Position numbers and translations under genes: made by a program
Notes under the pieces: model-generated
Told to the model about the DNA's origin: nothing
Database searches by the model: none
What the model saw: only the letters and a program-made list of their open reading frames with translations
DNA from: Bacillus infantis NRRL B-14911
Lineage (GTDB): Bacteria > Bacillota > Bacilli > Bacillales > Cytobacillaceae
Length of the DNA: 64,000 bases
Assembly (NCBI RefSeq): GCF_000473245.1
Contig: NC_022524.1
Span: 272,501 to 336,500 of the forward strand
Reading direction: 5' to 3'
Shown here: in pieces, positions 57,195 to 64,000 of the stretch
Numbering within the stretch: the stretch's first letter is position 1
How the letters are laid out: every line of letters begins with the position of its first letter

Positions 57195-57443
57195 ATGAGC
57201 AGAAGAAGAATCTCAAGCGAGATGAAGAAAACGAGCAAGAGCATCCATATGGAAGAATGGATATGGGAGCTTTCCGGGCATATCCAGCCTTGCCGGTCAG
57301 GTGCGATTAAGGAGCTGTTCTTAGATAGAATCAGAACAGAACTGGTGAAAGAGGGGCTGATAGGTGAAGATGCTGTTATTACCAAAGAGCATGGGGAACT
57401 TTTTGCAGTGCTGATGGAGAAGCGTGCAAAAAGCTGCGGATAG
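57195..57443 (+). CDS. hypothetical protein, first gene of GNAT/TetR operon
   Basis: 82 residues, basic and helical (SRRRISSEMKKTSKSIHMEEW), then GAIKELFLDRIRTELVKEGLIG. No family recognised. ATG 57195 has GGGTGA 5 nt upstream. It begins an operon of three genes on the same strand, the next 15 nt away. Confidence 0.6.
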   Translation: MSRRRISSEMKKTSKSIHMEEWIWELSGHIQPCRSGAIKELFLDRIRTELVKEGLIGEDAVITKEHGELFAVLMEKRAKSCG

Positions 57444-57458
57444 AAAGGATTTTGCGTG

Positions 57459-58016
57459 ATGGAAAACTATTTTACAGGAAACCGGGTCAGTCTGCGGCCT
57501 TTTAGAGAAGGAGACAGCACCCATATTTATCAGGCCCTCCTCGATCCTGAGTTCAGGAAGCTTACAGGGACACAGACCTTTTTTACAGAAGACAGCCTTG
57601 AAAAAGCCTATAAGAACTTTGCTGAAGACAAATCACGGATCGATCTTGTCATAACAGACAAAGAGACAGGAGCTGCGATAGGGGATCTGGCTCTGACGGA
57701 AATTGATTATATCAATAAAAATGCCAGCCTCAGAATTGCTCTTTATAAAAAAGAGCATTACGGAAAGGGGCTTGGAACGGAGGCTATTTCGCTTCTGCTT
57801 CAATATGCCTTTGAAGTACTCAGCCTTTACCGCGTGTATCTCAATGTGTATGAGTATAACAGCCGGGCCATCAGGGCTTATGAAAAACTAGGATTTGTAA
57901 AGGAAGGGGCTTTCAGAGGAGAACTGCTTTGGAATGGAGTCCACTACGACAATCTGATCATGGGCATTCTCAGGCATGAGTTCCGTCCTATGAGCACAAA
58001 CAGGGAGGGGAATTGA
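57459..58016 (+). CDS. GNAT acetyltransferase (RimJ/RimL-like)
   Basis: 185 residues. The GNAT fold has the N-terminal VSLRPFREGD, IGDLALTEID strand, the acetyl-CoA loop GKGLGTEAISLLLQYAF (Q/R-x-x-G-x-G/A), and YNSRAIRAYEKLGFVKEG. Substrate unknown; related enzymes modify small molecules or protein N termini. ATG 57459; GTG 57456 is possible. It ends next to the TetR gene with no gap. Confidence 0.85.
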   Translation: MENYFTGNRVSLRPFREGDSTHIYQALLDPEFRKLTGTQTFFTEDSLEKAYKNFAEDKSRIDLVITDKETGAAIGDLALTEIDYINKNASLRIALYKKEHYGKGLGTEAISLLLQYAFEVLSLYRVYLNVYEYNSRAIRAYEKLGFVKEGAFRGELLWNGVHYDNLIMGILRHEFRPMSTNREGN

Positions 58017-58631
58017 GTGCCTCCGATTGTATCAGAGGAGTATAAACGGAATAAGAAGAAGGAGATTTTGGCCAGTGCGCTGAGATGCTTCGCCAGGAAA
58101 GGCTTCCAGGCTGCATCCATCGACGACATCGTTGCAGAATCAGGCATCAGCAAGGGTGCCATCTACAACTATTTTAAAAGCAAGGATGATATTTATATCA
58201 CCCTTATGATGGAGCAGACGGAGGAAGCTAATGACCGCCTCCTGAAGGAAATCGAGGCACTTGATTCCGCCGGTGCCAGGCTTTCTTATCTTTTTGACCG
58301 CTACAGCCGCTCAAGGCCGGATAAAGACATGAAAGATTACATCGTCGTCCATTATGAATTTACACTTCATTCTTCGCGGAATGAAGAGATCAGCAGAGTG
58401 CTGAAACAGCGAGGCAATCAATTCTTTATTGACCTTATCCTCAAAATTGTAGAAGAAGGCAAGGAGTCGGGAGAATTTGCAGCTGAAACCGATTCCCGTC
58501 TTATCGCCAATATGTTCTGGGTGGTGGTTGACGGAACGAATATCCAGCGCATCCTCTTTGATGATTTTCCTTCAGATAAAGTTTTTCAGACGTTTAAGCA
58601 GTTTATGATGTCGTATATTAAGAGTGGATGA
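58017..58631 (+). CDS. TetR/AcrR family repressor
   Basis: 204 residues. The DNA-binding domain (about residues 12-58) reads KKKEILASALRCFARKGFQA, then ASIDDIVAESGISKGAIYNYFKSKDDIY. The C-terminal ligand domain is helical. GTG 58017 follows the GNAT stop at once, with GGGAGGGG upstream. It likely binds the palindrome at 57118-57139 and represses its own operon. B. subtilis also has a TetR gene (yerO) near dgkB. Confidence 0.87.
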   Translation: MPPIVSEEYKRNKKKEILASALRCFARKGFQAASIDDIVAESGISKGAIYNYFKSKDDIYITLMMEQTEEANDRLLKEIEALDSAGARLSYLFDRYSRSRPDKDMKDYIVVHYEFTLHSSRNEEISRVLKQRGNQFFIDLILKIVEEGKESGEFAAETDSRLIANMFWVVVDGTNIQRILFDDFPSDKVFQTFKQFMMSYIKSG

Positions 58632-58667
58632 GGCTGAGAATTACCTCACCGGTATATCCCTGAAAAT

Positions 58668-58687
58668 CTGCCGCCGGCAGGTTTTTT
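58668..58687 (+). terminator. terminator after the TetR gene
   Basis: CTGCC and GGCAG pair around GCC and are followed by a T-rich run; the stem is short. Confidence 0.6.
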
Positions 58688-58894
58688 ATTTTTTCAGCAG
58701 CTGATGCAGAGAGAGGATAATTATCGCCAAAAGGGGTATAATGCCAAGGTGCATAATCGAAAAAATTAAGGGTAAAATTATGCTTTTCAAACTGTATGGT
58801 GTTAAAATTATGAAGGAAGCTTATTTCCTATATTAAGGAAAAAGTAATGGACAGTTTTGAATTGAGCGTTAATTTTATTAATAGGATGATGGGT

Positions 58895-59824
58895 ATGAAA
58901 AGAGCAAGAATCATTTATAATCCAACCTCTGGACGGGAAATTTTCAAGAAGAATCTGGCAGAGGTGCTGCAGAAGCTGGAGGAAGCGGGCTATGAAACCT
59001 CGTGCCATGCTACAACCTGTGAGGGTGATGCCACTAAGGCGGCACGTGTAGCAGTGGAACGGAAATATGATTTGGTCATAGCAGCCGGGGGAGACGGAAC
59101 GATCAATGAAGTGGTCAATGGGATGGCCGAGCAGGAGTACCGGCCGAAGCTTGGCATCATTCCGTGCGGCACAACCAATGACTTTGCCCGTGCGGTCCAT
59201 ATTCCCCGAGATGTACAGGCTGCAGTTGATATCATCATACAGGGCGATACGATTCCTGTTGATATCGGCCGGTTCAATGATAAATATTTTATTAATATAG
59301 CCGGGGGCGGAAGGCTGACCGAGCTTACGTATGAAGTGCCGAGCAAGCTGAAAACCATGCTGGGGCAGCTGGCCTATTATCTGAAGGGCATTGAAATGCT
59401 TCCTTCGATCAAATCCACGGAAGTCAGCATTGAATACGATGGGAAGCTGTATGAAGGTGAAGCCATGCTCTTTTTGGTTGGGCTCACCAACTCGGTGGGG
59501 GGCTTTGAACGCCTGGCCCCGGATGCGTCGATCAATGACGGGCTGTTTTCCCTGCTGATCCTGAAAAAGACGAATCTCGCCGATTTCATCCGGATTGCCT
59601 CCATGGCAGTAAGAGGAGAGCATATCCATGATCCCCATGTCATCTATACACAGGCCAACCGGATAAAAGTTACCTCCAAAGAAAAAGTCCAGCTGAACCT
59701 GGACGGAGAATTCGGCGGACTGCTTCCAGCTGAATTCGTCAATCTTTACCGCCATCTTGAAGTATTCGTGCCGATCGATAAAATCCGCAAGGAAGACCGG
59801 CCGTACGAAACTGTGGAGGAATAA
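58895..59824 (+). CDS. dgkB: diacylglycerol kinase DgkB (YerQ)
   Basis: Soluble lipid kinase that returns diacylglycerol, left from lipoteichoic acid synthesis, to phosphatidic acid; essential in B. subtilis. 309 residues. KRARIIYNPTSGRE at the N terminus, GGDGT at 65-69, the PCGTTNDFAR loop, and NLDGEFGG near the C terminus. ATG 58895 has AGGA 8 nt upstream; an ATG at 58847 begins a non-conserved extension. TATAAT at 58737-58742 may be its -10. Confidence 0.95.
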   Translation: MKRARIIYNPTSGREIFKKNLAEVLQKLEEAGYETSCHATTCEGDATKAARVAVERKYDLVIAAGGDGTINEVVNGMAEQEYRPKLGIIPCGTTNDFARAVHIPRDVQAAVDIIIQGDTIPVDIGRFNDKYFINIAGGGRLTELTYEVPSKLKTMLGQLAYYLKGIEMLPSIKSTEVSIEYDGKLYEGEAMLFLVGLTNSVGGFERLAPDASINDGLFSLLILKKTNLADFIRIASMAVRGEHIHDPHVIYTQANRIKVTSKEKVQLNLDGEFGGLLPAEFVNLYRHLEVFVPIDKIRKEDRPYETVEE

Positions 59825-59826
59825 GA

Positions 59827-59866
59827 AACAGGGAAGAGAGCTGGTGTCTCTTCCCTGTTTTTTTGT
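59827..59866 (+). terminator. terminator after dgkB
   Basis: AACAGGGAAGAGA and TCTCTTCCCTGTT form a perfect 13-bp stem followed by TTTTTTG. Confidence 0.94.
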
Positions 59867-59870
59867 TTTA

Positions 59871-59898
59871 CAAAAGGCGCGGAAAAGCTCCCGCGCCT
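59871..59898 (-). terminator. terminator for the minus-strand small genes
   Basis: AGGCGCGG and CCGCGCCT pair perfectly; on the minus strand TTTTGT follows. It lies just past the stop of the 38-residue gene. Confidence 0.75.
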
Positions 59899-59911
59899 TG
59901 TCTCATCTTAT

Positions 59912-60028
59912 TTATGCTTTATGCTTAATCAAATCAGTAATTGCGTGGTAAATCTCCATTCCCTGGTAAAGAAACAGAGTAGACGCCGTTAATGAAAAAG
60001 CGCCGATCATTAAGAATCGAATCCACAT
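59912..60028 (-). CDS. 38-residue membrane peptide
   Basis: MWIRFLMIGAFSLTASTLFL forms one membrane helix, then YQGMEIYHAITDLIKHKA. AAGGAGG lies about 8 nt before the ATG. A terminator follows. No family recognised; the strong ribosome site and terminator support a real gene. Confidence 0.6.
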   Translation of the reverse strand: MWIRFLMIGAFSLTASTLFLYQGMEIYHAITDLIKHKA

Positions 60029-60058
60029 AATATTGTCCTCCTTATTGTTTGTTTAGCT

Positions 60059-60388
60059 TTAGCTGAACAATGCAGGAGAACGGTCCACATAGTTGGACTG
60101 ATAAAAGACGCTTTTCAGGAAAAAATGATGAAGTGCGAAAGCAAGATGGCGGACAGCCAGGAATACCATGATAGCTGCCAGCAGGATAACAGTGGAACTG
60201 CCGGGTAATGCGGAAGGTTCGTGCTTTTCATCCGCAGTCAGCTGGAATGATTCCCCGGTTTCTCCGAGAAGGGCTGCCTTGCTTTCATGGACGGGCTGGT
60301 GATCCTGATGGATTGGCTGATAATGAACGAACAAAAATGACAGGATTGTCATTAAAAGCAGTGCTGAAACAGCTCTCGCCTTTCTCAT
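60059..60388 (-). CDS. membrane protein, 109 residues
   Basis: Two hydrophobic segments (about residues 5-23 and 65-85), with a His-rich stretch (QPIHQDHQPVHES) between them, and the C-terminal part HHFFLKSVFYQSNYVDRSPA. I take the ATG ending at 60388, with AAGGGG about 10 nt upstream. No family recognised. Probably in one unit with the 38-residue gene 30 nt downstream. Confidence 0.55.
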   Translation of the reverse strand: MRKARAVSALLLMTILSFLFVHYQPIHQDHQPVHESKAALLGETGESFQLTADEKHEPSALPGSSTVILLAAIMVFLAVRHLAFALHHFFLKSVFYQSNYVDRSPALFS

Positions 60389-60600
60389 CTTCTCACACCC
60401 CTTCGCCAAATAGAATATTACCATCATATCGCCTTTGTTCATGTTTTAAAACAAAAAAGTTTTGACAAAATCCCCAGTTTTGACGCGATTTGGGGATGAA
60501 AAGGTTTACTTTGCTGCTGTATCAGGGGTGGGGAAATTTTGTGTGTTTTTCATGTGCATGCGGTTGGTTTCAGCTAGTGAGAATGTGGCAGGGGAGGCGG

Positions 60601-60719
60601 TTATTTGCGAGTTTTGGGATTTATTTGCGGGATATGATTTTTATTTGCGACTTTTAAGATATATTTGCAGTTTTCAATAATATTTGTGACTTTCGGCATA
60701 TATTTGCGACTGTCCTCAG
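60601..60719 (+). repeat. 20-nt-period array C, core TTATTTGCGAC
   Basis: Six units at 60601, 60621, 60641, 60661, 60680 and 60700. The core TTATTTGCGACTTTT is best seen in the third; others vary at one to four bases. One step is 19 nt, the rest 20. The bases between cores are unrelated. It is in the roughly 620-nt spacer between two divergent transcription units. Upstream, ATCCCC and GGGGAT near 60470-60497 form an inverted repeat of unknown meaning. Confidence 0.85.
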
Positions 60720-60754
60720 ATCGGGGGACTCTGCAAGCAGGCCGCACATTCCGG

Positions 60755-60874
60755 TTATTAGCAACTTTTCAAGTTTATTAGCAAGTTTCCTGTTTTATTA
60801 GCAACTTTTCCCATATACTAGCAACTTTTCGATTTTATTAGCAACTTCTTCAATATATTAGCAACTCCACTCCG
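60755..60874 (+). repeat. 20-nt-period array D, core TTATTAGCAACTTTT
   Basis: Six units at exactly 20-nt steps: 60755, 60775, 60795, 60815, 60835 and 60855. The core TTATTAGCAACTTTT differs from the array C core at two of 15 positions. The 5-7 nt after each core are unrelated. It starts 35 nt after array C. Confidence 0.9.
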
Positions 60875-60950
60875 CCCAACCTCCAAACCCAGCTCCCCAG
60901 CCAACCCCTCATCCCCAAAAATCTCCCTGCCTTCGCTTTCCCCCACCCTT
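60866..60950 (+). other. C-rich, G-poor tract after array D
   Basis: Almost free of G on the + strand (CCACTCCGCCCAACCTCC and similar). It follows the array and precedes an extended -10 (TGGTACAAT, 60953-60961) for rlmCD, the same order as array A, C-rich tract and promoter at 399-800. A Rho-loading role is inference. Confidence 0.4.
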
Positions 60951-60952
60951 TG

Positions 60953-60961
60953 TGGTACAAT
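60953..60961 (+). promoter_or_regulatory. extended -10 for rlmCD
   Basis: TGGTACAAT fits the extended -10 pattern (TGn plus TACAAT). It is about 50 nt before the rlmCD start. Confidence 0.5.
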
Positions 60962-61011
60962 CTTGCTAGTCAATAGAGCCACGGAAATTAACACAGCAAA
61001 GGACGAACGTG

Positions 61012-62388
61012 ATGAAGGGTACTGTTCCAGTTCAGAAGAATGATTATATAGATGTAATGTTTGAAGATTTGACGCATGATGGGGCGGGAGTCGCGAAGGT
61101 GGATGGCTATCCGCTGTTTGTGCCGAATGGCCTGCCGGGCGAGAGGGCCCAGGTGAAGGTGACGAAGGTGAATAAAGGGTACGGGTTTGGGCGTTTGATG
61201 GAGATTTATGAAGAGAGCCCGCACCGTGTCGTTGCTCCCTGCCCGATTTATAAGGAGTGCGGCGGCTGCCAGCTGCAGCATCTCAGCTATCAGGGCCAGA
61301 TGCTGGCAAAGGAAAAGCAGGTGCGTGATGTGCTTACAAGGATCGGAAAGCTTGAGGACGTGAAGGTTCATCCGGTTCTCGGGATGAGTGAGCCGTGGAG
61401 ATACCGGAATAAGGCACAGGTGCCGATAGGCGAGCATGAAGGCGGTCTGATCGGCGGCTTCTACCAGCAGCGATCCCACCAGATCATCGATATGAAAGAG
61501 TGTCTGATCCAGCAGGAAAAAAATGATGAAGTCGTCCAGACAGTCAAAGAGATCTGCGCCAAGTATGGAGTCAGGGCTTATGATGAAGGGCGCCATAAAG
61601 GTGAGCTCCGCCACATCATGGCGCGGCATGGACTTGTAACCGGAGAAGTGATGGTCGTGCTGATTACAAGGACCAATGAGCTTCCGAACCGGAAAAAGAT
61701 CACCGAGGAAATTGCAGCGAGCATAAAAGGAATCAAGTCGATCGTCCATAATGTGAACCCGAAGAAAACGAATGTGATCTTTGGAGACGTCACCCGTGTC
61801 ATCTGGGGCGAAGAAGTGATCTACGATTATATTGGCGATATCAAGTTCGCCATCTCAGCCCGCTCTTTTTACCAGGTCAATCCGGAGCAGACGAAGGTGC
61901 TTTACGAGAAGGCGCTTGAATATGCAGATCTGTCAGGCGAAGAAAGCGTCATAGATGCTTATTGCGGAATCGGCACCATTTCTCTTTTTCTCGCTCAAAA
62001 GGCAAAGAAGGTCTTTGGAGTGGAAATCGTGCCTGAGGCAATTGAGGATGCCAAACGCAATGCGGCTCTTAACGGGATAACAAATGCGGAGTTTGCGGTT
62101 GGGGAAGCGGAAAAGGTCATCCCTGATTGGTATAAGGAAGGAAACCAGGCGGATGTCCTGGTTGTCGATCCGCCGCGCAAAGGCTGTGATGAAGCCTTGC
62201 TGCAGACGATTCTAAGCATGAAGCCGAAAAAAGTGGTCTATGTTTCCTGCAATCCTGCCACGCTTGCCCGCGATTTGCGGATCCTTGAAGACGGCGGGTA
62301 TAAGACAGAGGAAGTCCAGCCGGTTGATATGTTCCCGCAGACGATGCATTGTGAAGCAGTGGCAAAAATCACCCTAAAAGATCAATAA
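61012..62388 (+). CDS. rlmCD: 23S rRNA (uracil-5-)-methyltransferase RlmCD
   Basis: Adds methyl groups to 23S rRNA uracils (747 and 1939 in B. subtilis YefA). 458 residues. An N-terminal TRAM domain is followed by the 4Fe-4S ligands Cys77, Cys83, Cys86 and Cys164, then a SAM domain ([14 protein letters not shown]) and the catalytic Cys413 in [14 protein letters not shown] 61012 has AAAGGA 8 nt upstream; GTG 61009 would add one residue. It follows dgkB in the B. subtilis order. Confidence 0.95.
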   Translation: MKGTVPVQKNDYIDVMFEDLTHDGAGVAKVDGYPLFVPNGLPGERAQVKVTKVNKGYGFGRLMEIYEESPHRVVAPCPIYKECGGCQLQHLSYQGQMLAKEKQVRDVLTRIGKLEDVKVHPVLGMSEPWRYRNKAQVPIGEHEGGLIGGFYQQRSHQIIDMKECLIQQEKNDEVVQTVKEICAKYGVRAYDEGRHKGELRHIMARHGLVTGEVMVVLITRTNELPNRKKITEEIAASIKGIKSIVHNVNPKKTNVIFGDVTRVIWGEEVIYDYIGDIKFAISARSFYQVNPEQTKVLYEKALEYADLSGEESVIDAYCGIGTISLFLAQKAKKVFGVEIVPEAIEDAKRNAALNGITNAEFAVGEAEKVIPDWYKEGNQADVLVVDPPRKGCDEALLQTILSMKPKKVVYVSCNPATLARDLRILEDGGYKTEEVQPVDMFPQTMHCEAVAKITLKDQ

Positions 62389-62401
62389 TCCATAAAACTG
62401 A

Positions 62402-62426
62402 GGCAGCCCCAACCAGGCTGCCTTTT
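62402..62426 (+). terminator. terminator after rlmCD
   Basis: GGCAGCC and GGCTGCC pair perfectly around CCAACCA and are followed by TTTT. Confidence 0.85.
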
Positions 62427-62472
62427 CACATACTTCCAAACACTCTGACCAATACTAAAACGGGTGATGAAA

Positions 62473-63402
62473 ATGGCATGCCGTTCTAGTGATGAATTAA
62501 AAAAACTGGTTGAGGAAGCGCGGAAGGAGACGGTGCACGGAAGGGTGGCCGATTATATCCCTGCGCTTGGTAAGGCGGATCCGGGGGATTTATCCATTGC
62601 GATCCAATATCCTGGCGGCGAATGCGTCTCTGCCGGTGATGTTGAGGAAAAGATTACGCTTCAAAGTGTGTCAAAAGTAATCAGCCTGGCCTATGTTTTA
62701 ATGGAAAGGGGCCCTGGTTATGTGTTCGACCGTGTGGGGATGGAGCCGACGGGCGATCCGTTCAACTCGATTGCCAAGCTTGAGACCATGGCGCCTGCCA
62801 AACCCCTGAATCCCATGATTAATGCAGGGGCGCTTGTCGTTACACACATGGTGGAAGGAAGTTCTCCTGATGAACGTTTCGAAAAGCTTCTTGGTTTCGT
62901 CCGGCGGCTCGCAGATGATGAAACGATCGGCTACTGCCGGGAAGTAGCAGAGTCCGAATTGAGGACAGCCGACCTGAACAGGGCGCTTTGCTATTTCCTG
63001 AAGCAGCATGATGTTATCCAGGAAGATGTAGAAGATCTGCTCGACTTATATACGAGGCAGTGTGCTATTGAAATGAACTGCCTGAACCTGGCGAGGATTG
63101 GCCTTGTTTTTGCACTGGATGGAAAAGACCCGCGGACAGGCGGGGAAATCATGCCTAGGGACATCGCGCGGATCTGCAAGACCTTTATGGTAACCTGCGG
63201 CATGTACAATGCTTCAGGCGAATTTGCGATCAAAATCGGGATCCCGGCGAAAAGCGGTGTTTCAGGAGGGATCATGGGTGCGGTCCCTGGCCGTTTTGGC
63301 ATTGGCATCTTCGGGCCGGCCCTTGATGAGAGGGGAAACAGTATTGCAGGGATCCGGCTTTTGGAACTGCTGTCGAAGAATTACAGTTTAAGCATGTTTT
63401 AA
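62473..63402 (+). CDS. glsA: glutaminase GlsA
   Basis: Hydrolyses glutamine to glutamate and ammonia; beta-lactamase-like serine fold. 309 residues, the same length as B. subtilis YlaM. Ser65-x-x-Lys68 (SVSK) is the catalytic motif; NPMINAGAL and GIPAKSGVSGGI are family marks. ATG 62473 has GGGTGA 5 nt upstream; earlier starts at 62464/62467 overlap that site. Confidence 0.93.
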   Translation: MACRSSDELKKLVEEARKETVHGRVADYIPALGKADPGDLSIAIQYPGGECVSAGDVEEKITLQSVSKVISLAYVLMERGPGYVFDRVGMEPTGDPFNSIAKLETMAPAKPLNPMINAGALVVTHMVEGSSPDERFEKLLGFVRRLADDETIGYCREVAESELRTADLNRALCYFLKQHDVIQEDVEDLLDLYTRQCAIEMNCLNLARIGLVFALDGKDPRTGGEIMPRDIARICKTFMVTCGMYNASGEFAIKIGIPAKSGVSGGIMGAVPGRFGIGIFGPALDERGNSIAGIRLLELLSKNYSLSMF

Positions 63403-63412
63403 TCCAATCATA

Positions 63413-63438
63413 AAACCCGCTGCAATTACAGCGGGTTT
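63413..63438. terminator. terminator after glsA
   Basis: AAACCCGCTG and CAGCGGGTTT form a perfect 10-bp stem around CAATTA. It lies between the convergent glsA (+) and the last gene (-); both directions end in T-rich sequence. Confidence 0.85.
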
Positions 63439-63443
63439 CTGGC

Positions 63444-64000
63444 TTATGCCGGTTCCTTGATCTGGTCAAAAAATGCCGAAATAAGCTGTTCAAGTTTGTC
63501 GGTATCCATCAGTTTGAATAAGCCACTTGCCTTAATGGTTGCCAATGTGCTCTCAATCAAAAACCTTCTCGGATTCTTGGATCTTAGAAGCTCTTCCTGT
63601 ATAAAATCAAGAAGCTCCACATATTTAGGCTCTTCTTTGTTGATTGTTTTTTTCAGCGTTAGGACCGTGTGGTGGAGATCCTTTTGGAAGCCGGGATTTG
63701 GATGTCTGCAGTCTGGAGCCCATTTATCCAGAAGCTCTGGCTGAAACAGCTGGTCTTCTGTACTGGATACCTCCTCAACCATTTTCACAATTCTCTTTAC
63801 ACTGTACTGTACCACCTGGTGGATGCTGGCATTCACTTCATTCGCAATTGTGTGATATTTCAAGTTCTGGTTAAGGATCCCGAGAAATATGATCGAGCAG
63901 TCAAGAAGATAGTATTTCTTGCTTTCGCCGAACAGATCGATGAACCGCTGATACAGCCAGCGCAGCATGCGGAGCTGTCCGCGTTTGATGAATTCCTTCA
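63444..64000 (-). CDS. protein of unknown function (cut by window end)
   Basis: At least 185 residues on the minus strand. The frame is open to the window edge and reads KEFIKRGQLRMLRWLYQ at the cut; the base that would complete an ATG is just outside, so almost the whole gene may be present. The protein is helical with KKYYLLDCSIIFLGI, IANEVNASIHQVVQYSVKRI and a C-terminal DTDKLEQLISAFFDQIKE. I do not recognise the family. It is convergent with glsA. Confidence 0.65.
   Translation of the reverse strand, partial: KEFIKRGQLRMLRWLYQRFIDLFGESKKYYLLDCSIIFLGILNQNLKYHTIANEVNASIHQVVQYSVKRIVKMVEEVSSTEDQLFQPELLDKWAPDCRHPNPGFQKDLHHTVLTLKKTINKEEPKYVELLDFIQEELLRSKNPRRFLIESTLATIKASGLFKLMDTDKLEQLISAFFDQIKEPA

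Noticed and set aside
60601-60874. CRISPR array
   Set aside because: The constant part is only 10-15 nt and the variable part 5-10 nt; there are no palindromic 25-35 nt repeats and no cas genes in the window.

Overview
The window looks like chromosome from a low-to-moderate GC Bacillaceae bacterium (Bacillus sensu lato, of the Cytobacillus/Mesobacillus kind; genus inferred, not proven). The backbone follows the order known from Bacillus subtilis: yebE-yebG, the twelve-gene pur operon, yerA-yerB-yerC, pcrB-pcrA-ligA-camS(yerH), a proline symporter, gatCAB, dgkB(yerQ) and rlmCD(yefA). Start codons are ATG, GTG and TTG behind strong GGAGG sites, and many genes end in intrinsic terminators.

Layout. 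1-260: 3' end of a 23S rRNA gene, a 5S rRNA gene and a terminator. 260-830: a long spacer with a 20-nt-period array and a C-rich tract. 848-14743: yebE-yebG, then two PurBoxes, a promoter, a guanine riboswitch and its terminator, then purEKBCSQLFMNHD encoding the whole route from PRPP to IMP, with most genes overlapping. 14709-25412: a 37-codon EYxxD membrane peptide, a YgaP-like membrane protein, yerABC, pcrB, pcrA, ligA and camS; a structured interspersed repeat lies between pcrA and ligA. 25441-37930: an accessory stretch with a second 20-nt array, an AT-rich NERD-domain gene, a proline catabolism/uptake set (P5C dehydrogenase, a small membrane peptide translationally coupled to a PutP symporter, and a second PutP/OpuE symporter), isocitrate lyase, yueI, a Nudix gene, a frameshifted vanW-family gene, a cupin gene, and an MFS exporter behind a leader peptide and attenuator-like hairpin. 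38043-41280: gatCAB.

41449-58690 holds many small transcription units: thioredoxin-like protein, two membrane proteins of unknown role, a second Nudix hydrolase, a dicarboxylate/amino-acid symporter, plsY, a methyltransferase, signal peptidase I, an FAD amine oxidoreductase, a lipoprotein, small basic and charged proteins, an Lrp regulator divergent from an AhpD-like/isochorismatase pair, an ECF sigma/anti-sigma/TM2/LiaF-like four-gene operon, a KtrB/D potassium channel subunit, a CotF-like protein, and a GNAT/TetR operon with a palindromic operator on its promoter. 58895-64000: dgkB, small membrane proteins, two adjacent exact 20-nt arrays, rlmCD, glsA and a gene cut by the window end.

The most unusual signals are (i) four arrays at three loci sharing a 20-nt period but with locus-specific cores and unrelated spacers, (ii) three copies of an approximately 180-nt repeat whose main stem shows compensatory base changes, (iii) the leader-peptide attenuator ahead of the MFS exporter, (iv) the small peptide coupled to PutP, and (v) a possible AUU start in the ECF sigma gene. 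All calls come from reading the sequence and recalling families; no database search was run.
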